A DNA stretch of 64,000 nucleotides from Bacteroidia bacterium (GTDB lineage: Bacteria > Bacteroidota > Bacteroidia > Cytophagales > Cyclobacteriaceae): assembly GCA_030426345.1 (NCBI GenBank), contig JAUHYU010000007.1, forward strand, positions 1-64,000, read 5' to 3'. The translations under genes were made by a program, and so were the position numbers. Positions 39,504-49,400 of the stretch are shown here, piece by piece; the stretch's first letter is position 1; every line of letters starts with the position of its first letter. The notes under the pieces were generated by a model, which worked only from the letters and a program-made list of their open reading frames with translations, searched no databases and was not told where the DNA came from.

Positions 39504-40079
39504 TCAGGTTTTGTTGATTCGTTTGGGAGTTTCTGTAAAATGATAGGTTTTCATTTTCTCCATTATATCATGGATATTTGATGCTTTTATTAGGGTATTG
39601 ACAGTGCACTTCTTAATAAAACCTTCTTCTACCATTTTATTAAAAAACTGCAACAACTCGTCGTAAAAGTGATCTACATTATATAATGCGATTGGTTTTT
39701 TGATCAAGTCCAGTTGCGACCAGGTAAAAATTTCGAAAAGCTCTTCCATGGTACCGATACCTCCCGGCATCGCAATAAATCCATGGGCTAGTTCGGCCAT
39801 TTTTTGCTTGCGCTCATGCATGCTATCCACAATGATAAGCTCCGTGTTGCCATCATGCCCCACCTCTTTGTCGTACAAAAATTGCGGGATGATCCCGACC
39901 ACCTCACCACCATTCTCCAAAACCGCATCTGCCAAGATACCCATCAGGCCAATACTGCCACCACCGTAAACTAACCTAATATTTTCTTTGGCCAATATCT
40001 CACCCAACTCATGTGCGGCATCTTTGAAAATGGGATTAAAACCCATGCTCGACCCACAAAATACACAAACACTTTTCAT
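39504..40079 (-). CDS. LOG-family protein (cytokinin riboside 5'-monophosphate phosphoribohydrolase type)
   Basis: 191 residues. The Rossmann-like fold begins VCVFCGSSMGFNPIF, then LVYGGGSIGLMGILADAV, and the family signature MPGGIGTMEELFEIFTW (PGGxGTxxE). It hydrolyses nucleoside monophosphates to base and ribose 5-phosphate, and is common in bacteria as a nucleotide-salvage enzyme. A 22-base palindrome (40088-40109) lies just upstream of its start. It is convergent with the MBL gene. Confidence 0.93.
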   Translation of the reverse strand: MKSVCVFCGSSMGFNPIFKDAAHELGEILAKENIRLVYGGGSIGLMGILADAVLENGGEVVGIIPQFLYDKEVGHDGNTELIIVDSMHERKQKMAELAHGFIAMPGGIGTMEELFEIFTWSQLDLIKKPIALYNVDHFYDELLQFFNKMVEEGFIKKCTVNTLIKASNIHDIMEKMKTYHFTETPKRINKT

Positions 40080-40087
40080 ATTGAGAA

Positions 40088-40109
40088 TAATTTGTAAGCT
40101 TACAAATTA
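40088..40109 (-). promoter_or_regulatory. 22-base perfect palindrome upstream of the LOG gene
   Basis: The half-site TAATTTGTAAG and its complement form a perfect palindrome centred on AAGCTT. It ends nine bases before the LOG start codon and could be an operator. It contains TAATTTG, close to but not matching the -7 consensus. Confidence 0.4.
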
Positions 40110-40225
40110 CATGATTTTTTCGAATAGATTTTGAACTTCTGCTTATGAAATCAACCGAACAAACCAGCAAGGCTTTGCACCAAAACATTTTTGTAGATTT
40201 GTTCTAACCAAATCCGTTTAAAACT

Positions 40226-40666
40226 ATGTCTTTTAAGATCCGAAAAGCTATTCCGGCAGACTTTGAATTTATCCACTCGCTAAATAGGGAGTTTGCAAAA
40301 TTTATCAAGACACCACAAAAATTTAAGATCAGCGTGGAGCAAATGCATGAAGAACGGGAGCATTTTTGCATTTTGGTAGCAGAAAATGAGTTAGGAGAAA
40401 TCGTTGGATTTGCAACTACTTATATTGCCTGGTTTTCATGGATTGGCAAGACCATGTACCTCGATGATCTCTATATCATAGAAAAGCACCGCAGTCTTGG
40501 CTTGGGCTCAAAATTATTAGATACTGTGATAGAAATGGCCAAGGAGGAAAAATGTAAAAAAGTAAGGTGGCAGGTTTCGAAATGGAACAAAAATGCCATA
40601 GAATTTTACAAATCTAAAGGTGCTATGATCGATGATGTGGACATCAATTGCGATTTGGTTTTGTAA
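40226..40666 (+). CDS. GNAT N-acetyltransferase
   Basis: 146 residues. FKIRKAIPADFEFIHSLNRE is the N-terminal strand-helix, LDDLYIIEKHRSLGLGSKLLD carries the acetyl-CoA loop R-x-L-G-L-G-S, and VSKWNKNAIEFYKSKGA is the conserved C-terminal helix. It is likely an amine or small-molecule acetyltransferase. It stands alone between the LOG protein (divergent) and a lipoprotein gene. Confidence 0.9.
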   Translation: MSFKIRKAIPADFEFIHSLNREFAKFIKTPQKFKISVEQMHEEREHFCILVAENELGEIVGFATTYIAWFSWIGKTMYLDDLYIIEKHRSLGLGSKLLDTVIEMAKEEKCKKVRWQVSKWNKNAIEFYKSKGAMIDDVDINCDLVL

Positions 40667-40765
40667 TCGCCACATCCATGCCAATACAACCCCGGCTAAT
40701 TTTCCCGTGTCATTATTATATCCGGGTGTTCCGGTTTTACGTTTTCAAAACAAATTCATGACATA

Positions 40766-41110
40766 ATGAAGATCTTGCCTTTGGTATTTTTGACTTTCCT
40801 TTTATTTGGCTGCCGTCAGGCAGAGGAAATTGACAGCGAACACGAAGACTGTATGAAAGCCAAAATAAGTGCTTTTAAACACAGCCCCGAAGCTTGCACC
40901 AGCGGTGCCAGCATTTATACCTACCGATTTCAGGGAAAGATCGTCTATGTTTTCAATCCCGGAAACTGTACTGCCGATTTCTTCTCCAATGTGTATGACA
41001 AGAATTGCAATTTGGTCTGCTCGCTTGGTGGCATTGCCGGAAACATTACCTGCAACGGGAAAAATTTTGCAGACGAGGCTACGGATGAAACCCTTGTTTG
41101 GAAAAACTGA
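40766..41110 (+). CDS. Cys-rich lipoprotein (DUF6970-like)
   Basis: 114 residues with signal MKILPLVFLTFLLFGCR, lipobox LFGC (Cys16). The mature part has seven Cys residues, including CTSGASIYTYRFQGKIVYVF and CTADFFSNVYDKNCNLVC. I recognise this pattern from small Bacteroidota lipoproteins of unknown function. The 3' end is convergent with the HerA-like gene. Confidence 0.75.
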   Translation: MKILPLVFLTFLLFGCRQAEEIDSEHEDCMKAKISAFKHSPEACTSGASIYTYRFQGKIVYVFNPGNCTADFFSNVYDKNCNLVCSLGGIAGNITCNGKNFADEATDETLVWKN

Positions 41111-41114
41111 AACC

Positions 41115-41134
41115 CATGGATTTAAGGCCTTTTT
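41115..41134. repeat. CCATGG-type repeat between the lipoprotein and the HerA gene
   Basis: CATGGATTTAAGGCCTTTTT has a T-run and the internal palindrome AAGGCCTT. It resembles the half-site near 28527 and probably terminates the lipoprotein transcript. It ends at the stop of the convergent HerA-like gene. Confidence 0.5.
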
Positions 41135-42684
41135 TATCTGCGGCGACTAGTTGTCCGGCGTCGGCGAGTAGTCGTAGAAATGCCAAAAACCCCTAAAATT
41201 CCACGAGTCAATTCCCTCATCACCGTGTTAGCAACGGGGCTTTTCATGATTTTTTCAAACGTACCAACAGTCTGCCGAGTTGAAGTTTTTCTTCTGGAAG
41301 CTGGTTTTTTTTCCTTCTCCTCCTCTTCTTCTTCATTCGATTTGTTTATCCTCTCAACAAGGATTTCATGAGCACTTCGGCTATCTATTTCCTTGTTGTA
41401 TTTTTGCGAAAGTTCTGATTTTCCTAAAATTTCATTTATTTCATCATCCGTTAATACGTCCATTCTAGAGTATGGAGGCCTCATCAAAGTATGCACCAAT
41501 TCCGTTGGGCGGCCTTTTTCATTTAGCACAGTGATCATAGCCTCACCTATACCCATTTCAGTGATTAGCTCTTGGGTATTGTAAAACTCCGTATCTGGAA
41601 AATTCTGCGCCATCAGGTTGATGGCCTTTCTGTCCTTCGAGGTAAAAGCCCGCAGTGCATGTTGCAATTTAAATCCTAATTGACCCAGTATGTTTTCAGG
41701 AATATCATTGGGCGTTTGAGTAATAAAAATGATACCAATGCCCTTTGAACGAATCAGTTTAATGATTATATCTATTTGTTCAAGCAGGTCTTTGGATGCC
41801 TCGCGAAATAATAAATGTGCTTCATCGATCAATATCATCAGTTTTGGCTTGCTATCATCTCCCGATTCCGGAAAGACTTCAAACACCTCGGCCAATAAAG
41901 ACAGCATGAAAGCGGAAAAAAGTGAAGGTTTGGATTGTATGTCAGTCAGCCGGATAATGTTCACCTTACCCTGATCATCACTATCTAAAGTACACAAATC
42001 GGCCACATCAAAAGACGGCTCGCCAAACAATCGGCCTCCTCCCTGCTGCTCCAGAGCCGTGATGCGGCGCAAAATCGCTTGAATAGAACTTGTGGAAATC
42101 AACCCATATTCCAGTTGAATTTCCTTCTTTCCATCCTCTATCGAATACCTCAACAATGACTTGAGATCATCAAGATTCAAAAGCGGCAATTTATTGTCAT
42201 CGGAATATTTGAACAGCATGCTCAAAACGCCCTCTTGAGTTGGATTGATGTCGAGAATCTTACTTAGAATAACAGGGCCAAATTCGGAAACAGTACTTCT
42301 GATTCTTGTACCGGGCTCATCAGAAATGGTCAGAAATTCAATTGGAAAACCCTTCTCTTTCCATTCCATTTGAATATGCCCTTCACGCAACGTCACGATC
42401 TTGTTCCGAGATCCGGGTGCACCTATGCCACTTAGGTCCCCTTTGATATCCATGACTAGCGAAGGTACTCCAGCCTGTGAAAATTCCTCAAGCAAAACCT
42501 GTAGCGATTTGGTCTTACCAGTTCCTGTTGCACCGGCGATTAGCCCATGGCGGTTCATGGTTTTTAATGGTACTCTTATTTGTAAGCCATCGACTGGCTG
42601 CGTGTCGTGAATTGCGCAACCAATTAAAACTGAATCGCCTTTGAAGTTGTATGAATCTGAAATTGTTTTTAAAAAATCTGCCAT
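41134..42684 (-). CDS. HerA/DUF853-type ATPase
   Basis: 516 residues. RHGLIAGATGTGKTKSLQVL is the Walker A motif (about residue 48), LMILIDEAHLLF the Walker B. GIIFITQTPNDIPENILGQ is a conserved sensor region. Residues after about 430 are highly charged, with Glu/Lys runs and an Arg-rich tail (RRRRTTSRRR). HerA-like ATPases are hexameric DNA translocases, though this solitary subclass (YjgR/DUF853) has no established partner. No NurA nuclease is adjacent. Preceded by -7 box TATTTTTG (42726-42733). Confidence 0.9.
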   Translation of the reverse strand: MADFLKTISDSYNFKGDSVLIGCAIHDTQPVDGLQIRVPLKTMNRHGLIAGATGTGKTKSLQVLLEEFSQAGVPSLVMDIKGDLSGIGAPGSRNKIVTLREGHIQMEWKEKGFPIEFLTISDEPGTRIRSTVSEFGPVILSKILDINPTQEGVLSMLFKYSDDNKLPLLNLDDLKSLLRYSIEDGKKEIQLEYGLISTSSIQAILRRITALEQQGGGRLFGEPSFDVADLCTLDSDDQGKVNIIRLTDIQSKPSLFSAFMLSLLAEVFEVFPESGDDSKPKLMILIDEAHLLFREASKDLLEQIDIIIKLIRSKGIGIIFITQTPNDIPENILGQLGFKLQHALRAFTSKDRKAINLMAQNFPDTEFYNTQELITEMGIGEAMITVLNEKGRPTELVHTLMRPPYSRMDVLTDDEINEILGKSELSQKYNKEIDSRSAHEILVERINKSNEEEEEEKEKKPASRRKTSTRQTVGTFEKIMKSPVANTVMRELTRGILGVFGISTTTRRRRTTSRRR

Positions 42685-42725
42685 TTTTATTTTTTTGACT
42701 TTTAAGTTTTGCTAATTTCCACAGT

Positions 42726-42733
42726 CAAAAATA
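42726..42733 (-). promoter_or_regulatory. -7 box of the HerA-like gene
   Basis: On the minus strand TATTTTTG matches TAnnTTTG, 42 bases before the ATG. The 110-base gap also carries the leader of the divergent DUF4332 gene. Confidence 0.4.
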
Positions 42734-42794
42734 ACCTTAAAAAATTAATAGACATTAAAATCTAACTTTTAAACATAACTTAAAAAAAGAAATT

Positions 42795-43202
42795 ATGGCA
42801 AAGGAAATATCGGCAATCGAGGGCATCGGTCCAGTATTCGGTGAAAAACTCAAATCAGCAGGAGTTTCTACCGTTGAAAAATTATTAACAGAAGGTGCCA
42901 CAAAAACAGGAAGAAAACATCTGGCAAGTGCTTCGGGCATTGATGAAGGAAAAATCCTCGATTGGGTAAATATGGCAGATTTGTTCCGAATCAATGGTGT
43001 TGCTTCACAATTTGCCGAGTTGCTGAAAGCAGCGGGCGTGGATACTGTTAAGGAACTTCGCAATAGAAATGCTGAAAATCTCCATGCCAAATTGGTGGAA
43101 GTTCAAGAAGCAAAAAAATTGGCAAAAGTAGTTCCTGGTCTCGCTAAGATTGAGGATTTTATAAGTCAGGCCAAAGCACTTGCTCCTGTCGTTACTTACT
43201 AA
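42795..43202 (+). CDS. DUF4332 helix-hairpin-helix protein
   Basis: 135 residues built from two helix-hairpin-helix repeats: ISAIEGIGPVFGEKLKSAG (residues about 5-24) and ADLFRINGVASQFAELLKAAG (about 58-80). Such motifs bind DNA without sequence specificity, and a weak similarity to the DNA-polymerase/ligase HhH is expected. The family is a small cytoplasmic protein of unknown role. It is divergent from the HerA-like gene and followed by a terminator. Confidence 0.88.
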   Translation: MAKEISAIEGIGPVFGEKLKSAGVSTVEKLLTEGATKTGRKHLASASGIDEGKILDWVNMADLFRINGVASQFAELLKAAGVDTVKELRNRNAENLHAKLVEVQEAKKLAKVVPGLAKIEDFISQAKALAPVVTY

Positions 43203-43229
43203 GTATCTAGTGTAAAATCATAAATAATT

Positions 43230-43258
43230 TGGCCACTTTTTGTGGCCATTTTTTTTTT
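43230..43258 (+). terminator. Rho-independent terminator after the DUF4332 gene
   Basis: TGGCCAC (43230-43236), loop TTTTT, GTGGCCA (43242-43248), then a ten-base T-run. A textbook intrinsic terminator with a five-base loop. Confidence 0.92.
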
Positions 43259-43326
43259 GATATAGTAATACGAACATTTTACATATGGATTTTATAGATT
43301 CAGTTTCACACTGTAAATCCCCAACT

Positions 43327-44070
43327 ATGAGCATCAAAATATTTCTAAGGATCGCCTGTGTTGTCAACATCCTTTTGACAATAAATGCCTTCAAAATCCA
43401 TGCGCAGGACCCGAAGTTTGATTTTGATTTCGGAACCGTGGTAAGTTCTGATGACCTGATTTTTGGAAATAAAAACAATGAAAAGCCCATCACTTGGGTG
43501 AATGTAAATACTCAAAAAGACACTTGGGAAAAGACAAAAAAAGAACTGACATGCCATGGAAATCCCATAGGTGTGGTTCGCTCTGCTGAGCAATACGAAA
43601 ATTTCATGCTGCATGTAGAATGGAAACACATGGAATCTGGAGGCAATTCCGGCATTTTTGTATGGAGTTCGGCCGTACCGGGAGAGAACCGACTGCCCGA
43701 TGGCGTAGAAGTACAAATGCTGGAGTTGGACTGGGTTAATTTGAACAAACGCAATGGGCAAACTCCACCAATTGCCTATGTGCATGGTGAGCTTTTTGGC
43801 GTGGGCGGTAATGAGACAATCCCTGACAATCCGCGGGGTGAGCGAAGCAAATCGATCGAAAACCGCTGCAAGGGAAAAGGTGAATGGAATACTTACGATG
43901 TGGTATGTGTGGACGGCGTGATCAAACTTTCCGTTAACGGAAAATTCGTAAATGGAATCCGCCAATCTAAACAAAGAAAGGGCTACCTGTGTTTAGAAGC
44001 GGAGGGAGCAGAGATTCATTTCAGGAATTTTAAATTGGTAACTTTGCCTTCAGGCATGGCCGCCAAATAA
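43327..44070 (+). CDS. DUF1080 (3-keto-disaccharide hydrolase type) exported protein
   Basis: 247 residues. A Sec signal ([20 protein letters not shown], cleavage near KIHAQ) supports the start at 43327. The concanavalin-like DUF1080 fold shows in [39 protein letters not shown] and [19 protein letters not shown]. The family includes 3-ketoglycoside hydrolases and lyases acting on glycosides outside the cytoplasm. A YiaK-type reductase follows 31 bases later, hinting at sugar-acid breakdown. Confidence 0.9.
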   Translation: MSIKIFLRIACVVNILLTINAFKIHAQDPKFDFDFGTVVSSDDLIFGNKNNEKPITWVNVNTQKDTWEKTKKELTCHGNPIGVVRSAEQYENFMLHVEWKHMESGGNSGIFVWSSAVPGENRLPDGVEVQMLELDWVNLNKRNGQTPPIAYVHGELFGVGGNETIPDNPRGERSKSIENRCKGKGEWNTYDVVCVDGVIKLSVNGKFVNGIRQSKQRKGYLCLEAEGAEIHFRNFKLVTLPSGMAAK

Positions 44071-44101
44071 CGCTGAATACCTAAAAAACCATCAAAAATC
44101 C

Positions 44102-45109
44102 ATGAATATTTCACTAGAGCAATTACAGGAAACGCTTTATAAACTATTCCTCAAAAATAAATTTACTTCAGAAAAATCCCGGTTTCTGGCCAAAATACAT
44201 GCCGAAACTACACTGGATGGAGTCAATTCCCATGGCATCAACAGGGTACCACGATTTATAGATTATATTAAAAAAGGATTCGTAAAAGTCGATGAAGAGG
44301 CTGAGCAGATCTCCTCTTTCGGCATGCTGGAGCAGTGGGACGGTAAGCTCGGCCCGGGAATCATAAATGCCTCAAAATCCATGAATCGTGCTATTGCCTT
44401 GGCCAAAGTGAGCGGCATCGCGTGCGTGGCACTGAGAAATAACAACCACTGGATGCGTGGCGGCACTTACGGCTGGCAGGCTGCTGAGGCGGGTTGCATT
44501 GCGATTTGTTTTACCAACACCCAACCAAACATGCCCCCCTGGGGCGGCAAGGAAAGCCGATTGGGCAACAATCCTTTTATCGTGGCCATACCAAGGAAGG
44601 AAGGACACATTGTGTTGGACATGGCCATGTCACAGTTTTCCTTTGGTAAAATACACACCTATAAATTGCAGAACAAAAAATTGCCGTTCCCCGGAGGATG
44701 GGATGCTCAGGACAAACTGACGAGTGATCCGGAAAAAATATCTGAAAATATGCGCGGATTACCAATCGGATATTGGAAAGGGTCAGCATTTTCGATGGTC
44801 ATTGATATGCTGGCTACCTTGCTCTCAGCCGGGGATTCTACATCTAAGATCGGAGAACGAAGTGATGAATATGGAATTTCGCAGGTTTTCATATGCATGG
44901 ATCCTAACCGATTTGGCAATGCAGACATACACGAGAAAATGCTCCAAGAAATCATCGACTACAGTCATGACGTGGAACCCATGAAGCCTGGGGATAAAAC
45001 TTACTACCCAGGCGAGCGCACTCTTCAAACCAGAAAATATAATTTAATCCATGGGATTCCCGTAGATGATCATGTTTGGAAAGAAGTGCTTGGCCTATTA
45101 AGTGAATGA
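44102..45109 (+). CDS. yiaK: YiaK-type 2,3-diketo-L-gulonate (Ldh/MDH2 family) reductase
   Basis: 335 residues. VNSHGINRVPRFIDYIKKG, MLEQWDGKLGPG, CVALRNNNHWMRGGTYGWQA and NTQPNMPPWGGKESRLGNNP closely parallel E. coli YiaK, including the His in NNHWMRGG. It uses NAD(P)H to reduce a keto-sugar acid. The substrate remains unproven, because the ula/yia partners are absent. The ATG overlaps a copy of AAAATCCATG. The gene pairs with the DUF1080 gene. Confidence 0.9.
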   Translation: MNISLEQLQETLYKLFLKNKFTSEKSRFLAKIHAETTLDGVNSHGINRVPRFIDYIKKGFVKVDEEAEQISSFGMLEQWDGKLGPGIINASKSMNRAIALAKVSGIACVALRNNNHWMRGGTYGWQAAEAGCIAICFTNTQPNMPPWGGKESRLGNNPFIVAIPRKEGHIVLDMAMSQFSFGKIHTYKLQNKKLPFPGGWDAQDKLTSDPEKISENMRGLPIGYWKGSAFSMVIDMLATLLSAGDSTSKIGERSDEYGISQVFICMDPNRFGNADIHEKMLQEIIDYSHDVEPMKPGDKTYYPGERTLQTRKYNLIHGIPVDDHVWKEVLGLLSE

Positions 45110-45123
45110 ACAGTCCCTAATCA

Positions 45124-46125
45124 TTAGGGTTGAAAGACCATGGATTCCGGGCCATATTTTAGCGGAACCTCATCGAGCAAGTCGGATAATTCGTTGTAGT
45201 TGTCAGTAGTGACCAACTTCATTCGTACGGGCTTGAAATTATTGATTCCTTTAAAATAATTCGTATAGTGCCTCCTCATTTCGAAGATGCCCGTCTTTTC
45301 CCCTTTCCATTCGATGGAAAATTTCAAATGCTTTTTCACTACATCCACACGCTCTTCTAGCGTTGGAGAGGGTAGCAATTCTCCGGTAGCAAAAAAGTGC
45401 TTTATTTCATTAAAAATCCATGGATACCCAATACTTGCCCTACCAATCATAATGCCATCTACCCCAAATCTGTTTTTGTATTCCAGCGCATTTTCCGGTG
45501 ATGAAATATCACCGTTGCCAAAAATTGGAATCTCAATATCCGGATGTTGTTTCACTTCGCGGATAAAATCCCAATTGGCGGTACCTTTGTACATTTGCTG
45601 TCTGGTTCGCCCATGGATTGTGAGGGCTTTTATCCCGGCATCTTGGAGTCTCAGGGCAACTTCCGTAATTTTTATCGTATTGTCGTCCCAGCCCAAGCGC
45701 GTTTTTACGGTCACGGGTAGTGACACCTGCTGCACGATTTCACGGGTCATGGTTTCCATTTTAGGAATATCGAGCAAAATTCCGGCACCTGCCCCTTTGC
45801 AAGCAACTTTCTTGACCGGGCAGCCATAATTAATGTCAACAAGTTCCGGTTGGGCCGCTTCTGCTTTGGATGCCGCTTCGCGCATCGAGTCTATTTTCTC
45901 CCCAAAAATCTGGATACCAATCGGCCTTTCATAATCATATATATCTAGCTTTTGAAGGCTTTTTGCTGCATCACGGATCAATCCTTCGGCACTGATAAAC
46001 TCCGTATACATCAAATCTGCACCGTTTTCCTTACACACCGCCCGAAATGGCGGATCGCTCACATCCTCCATCGGTGCAAGCAGCAAAGGAAACTCCCCAA
46101 CTTCTAAATGTCCTATTCGTACCAA
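45124..46125 (-). CDS. dusB: tRNA-dihydrouridine synthase
   Basis: 333 residues, FMN enzyme reducing uridines in the tRNA D-loop. LLLAPMEDVSDPPFRAVC is the N-terminal strand, VDINYGCPVKKVACKGAGAG includes the catalytic Cys region, LTIHGRTRQQMYKG and PIFGNGDISSPENAL are FMN-binding, and MIGRASIGYPWIFNEI is C-terminal. DusB is the likely subclass. A TATTTTTG -7 box (minus, 46145-46152) lies 20 bases upstream. Confidence 0.95.
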   Translation of the reverse strand: MVRIGHLEVGEFPLLLAPMEDVSDPPFRAVCKENGADLMYTEFISAEGLIRDAAKSLQKLDIYDYERPIGIQIFGEKIDSMREAASKAEAAQPELVDINYGCPVKKVACKGAGAGILLDIPKMETMTREIVQQVSLPVTVKTRLGWDDNTIKITEVALRLQDAGIKALTIHGRTRQQMYKGTANWDFIREVKQHPDIEIPIFGNGDISSPENALEYKNRFGVDGIMIGRASIGYPWIFNEIKHFFATGELLPSPTLEERVDVVKKHLKFSIEWKGEKTGIFEMRRHYTNYFKGINNFKPVRMKLVTTDNYNELSDLLDEVPLKYGPESMVFQP

Positions 46126-46468
46126 ACTACAGAATTTTAAAATGCAAAAATACCCGCTTTTTTGCTTATCTAAAAGAAATGGTCATAAATATCTATAAAT
46201 CAATAAAATAGAATGGTTTTTAAAAAGCTATTCTATGGAATTTTGATGGTTTTTTGATTCTCTCAAATAGAAATACGCGCTTACTCCAAACTATTAACCT
46301 TTTAGAGATGGCATTTGACCAATTGCTTTTTGCACCACGCATCCCAAAAGTACAATACTTGAAAAAATGCAATTGCATCTATGTTATTACCTAGGATATG
46401 AAGCGCGATATTTAATTTTTACCTTTGTCTAAGTTTTCATCAGTTTTACAATAACAAAAAAAGTAGAA
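46126..46468. promoter_or_regulatory. dusB-susC divergent intergenic region
   Basis: This 343-base gap holds the dusB -7 box (46145-46152) and a SusC promoter: TATG (46397-46400), 19 bases, then TACCTTTG (46420-46427). A stem ATAGAAT/ATTCTAT (46208-46214, 46230-46236) surrounds an A/T core. No gene, RNA motif or anti-sigma signal is visible. Confidence 0.5.
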
Positions 46469-49400
46469 ATGAAACAACAATTACTTATTGTGCTTTTGCT
46501 ATGGTGCTGTGCTGTATTTACTGCAAAAGGACAGGGAAGAATGGTTTCTGGTAGCGTAACTTCTTCGGAAGATGGATCAACCCTGCCAGGTGTAAACGTA
46601 ATCGTAAAAGGAACAGCAATCGGTACAATTACGGACATGGCTGGCAACTACAGCCTGGAAGTTGCATCTAATGAAAGCAAATTGGCATTTAGCTTTATTG
46701 GCTTGGAAACTCAAGAGATAACGATAGGTACGCAATCAGTTATCGATGTGCAAATGGCTTCCGATCTGAAAGAACTGAACGAGGTGGTGGTTGTTGCCTA
46801 TGGTTCTCAAACAAAGCAAGCTCTGACCGGGTCAGTTGGGGTGGTTGACAAAGAAACTATAAAAAATCAACAAATAGTCTCCGTTGGTAGGGCACTCCAA
46901 GGTACAACACCTGGTGTGAATGTAATCTCCAGCACCGGACAACCAGGAGAAAATCCAATAATTAGAATCAGGGGAATATCCTCTATAAATGCCAGTGCAG
47001 ATCCTCTCATCGTATTAGATGGTGTGGTGTTTAACGGGAATTTAAATTCCATAAGTCCGGGCGAGATTGAATCCATGAGTGTGCTCAAAGATGCATCCGC
47101 GTCTGCGCTTTATGGATCAAGAGCGGCGAATGGCGTTATCATGATTACCACAAAATCGAGTTCAAAATCTGGGGAAGTAAAAATAGATTTCAATGCCTCA
47201 TACGGATTTTCCCAAAGGGCAATTCCGGAATACAATTTTATAAATGCCAATGAATATGTAAAGGGAGCATGGGAGGCGCTGAAATTTGAGGGCGAAGATA
47301 TTGGTAATCCCAATCCTAGTCAGTATGCCAGTGACAACCTCATTGATAACTTAAAATACAATCCCTATGGCATACCTAATCCAATCGATGCCAATGGTGA
47401 TTTAGTAGATGGAGCCAATTTACTTTGGGAAACAGATTGGGAAAATGAGTTGACTAGAGATCAAGCATTGCGGCAAGATTATTCTTTGTCTTTTTCAGGT
47501 GGCAATAACAAGACCCAGTATTTTGTATATGGTGGATACCTCGACCAGGAAGGTCAGGTGATTACATCTAAATTTGAGAGGATCAATGCTCGTGTCAACC
47601 TCGAATCCCAACTAAAAAACTGGCTGAAAGTAGGCACAAAAACATCCTTTTCTTATTCAGATCAAAATTTCCCGAATCAGGAATCAAGTTCATTTGCCAA
47701 TAATGTGCAATACATTCGGTCTATGTCCAGCATCTATCCTATATATATGCGTGATGATGATGGAAGCCTTATCCTAGACGGTGAGGGAAACCCTGAATTT
47801 GATTTTGGCAACAGCCAGCAAGGCAGGAGCGTTAATGTAAATAGGCCTGTATTAAAACCATCCAACTTGGTCGCGACAACCCAATTGAATGATTTGAGGC
47901 GACAACAATACTACACCAATCTAAATGGATATTTGGACATTACTTTTCTGAAAGATTTTTCTTTCAGAACTAATTTGGCTTATGAAATGTATCTTTATGA
48001 TAGGTTTGACTATGATAATCCTGATAATGGGAACGGAGAGAATGTAGGTGGTAGAGTTCAACGCCAAAAAAACATTACGAACTCATGGACCTGGTACAAT
48101 CAACTGAACTATGATAAATATATAGGTGATCATTCTTTCAATGTTTCATTTATCACCGAAGCTTATAATTATCAATATGAATATTTGAATGCGCAGAAAA
48201 CCGGGTTTCCATTTAACGGATTGCAGGAATTTAACGCGGGAGCTTCATTAGAGGATATCAGTGGATATACCGATCAACACCGGATGTTTAGTTTGTTGGG
48301 CAGGGCATCTTACAACTATGCCGGCCGATACTATGCAGAAGTGGCTATCAGAGCGGACGAATCCAGTAAATTCTCCGAAGAAAACAGGCTAGGGACATTT
48401 TCATCATTTGGAGGATCGTGGGTATTGAACAATGAACAATTCATGGAAAATATGCCCTTTTCCATGCTAAAACTAAGGGCTTCCTATGGGGAGATCGGAA
48501 ACAATAGGATTTTGCAAAGCAATGGAGATGAAGAGTATTTTCCATATTTAGACAAGTTTGATGTAGGCTATGATGATTTAGACAATTCAGGTATCTTCTT
48601 TAATTATCTCGCAAACTCAACTATTTCGTGGGAAAAAGTGAATACGTTCAATATTGCACTGGATTTTGGCATAATGGAAGATAGATTGACCGGTTCTATA
48701 GAATGGTACACTAAAACAACAGAAGGTTTGTTGTTCAATCGACCTTTAGCGCGCTCCACGGGCTACCCCTCAATACAGGAAAATAACGGAGACATGAAAA
48801 ATACCGGGGTCGAACTATCATTGAATTCTGCCAACGTCCAAACTAATAGATTCACTTGGAATACAGGTTTTAATATTTCCTTTGAAAAAAACGAGATCAC
48901 AAAGCTTTCTCAAGATGAAATTATCAATGGCAGCAAGCGCCTGAAAGTAGGTACGTCCATTTATGAATTTTATATCAAAGAATGGGCAGGTGTTGATCCT
49001 GAAGATGGAGCTGCTATGTGGTATATGGATGAAATGGATAATGATGGCGAAGTGATCGGTCGTGTGACCACAAAGGTATATGATAATGCAGATCGTTATG
49101 AACAAGGAAGTGCATTACCAAAATTTAGGTGGGGACTATCCAGCAACATGAAATATGCAGAGTTCGATTTTTCATTTTTATTTGCAGGAAGCCATGGTGG
49201 CAAAGTATTAGACTATGACTATGCTGAATTGATGCATGGGTATGGTCGAATGGGATACCAACTACACGAGGATGTGTTAGATCGCTGGCAACAGCCTGGA
49301 GACATCACTAACGTGCCAAGGTTTGACACAGGTAACTCCAATGTGAGTCAAAGATCGACGAATTATTTAGTGGATAATTCCTACATAAGGTTAAGAAATG

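Noticed and set aside
43345-43974. 209-codon minus-strand frame over the DUF1080 gene
   Set aside because: Antisense shadow; the plus-strand protein has a clear signal peptide and family motifs.
46208-46236. ATAGAAT/ATTCTAT stem in the dusB-susC gap
   Set aside because: A seven-base A/T stem is expected by chance in such a sequence and no function fits.
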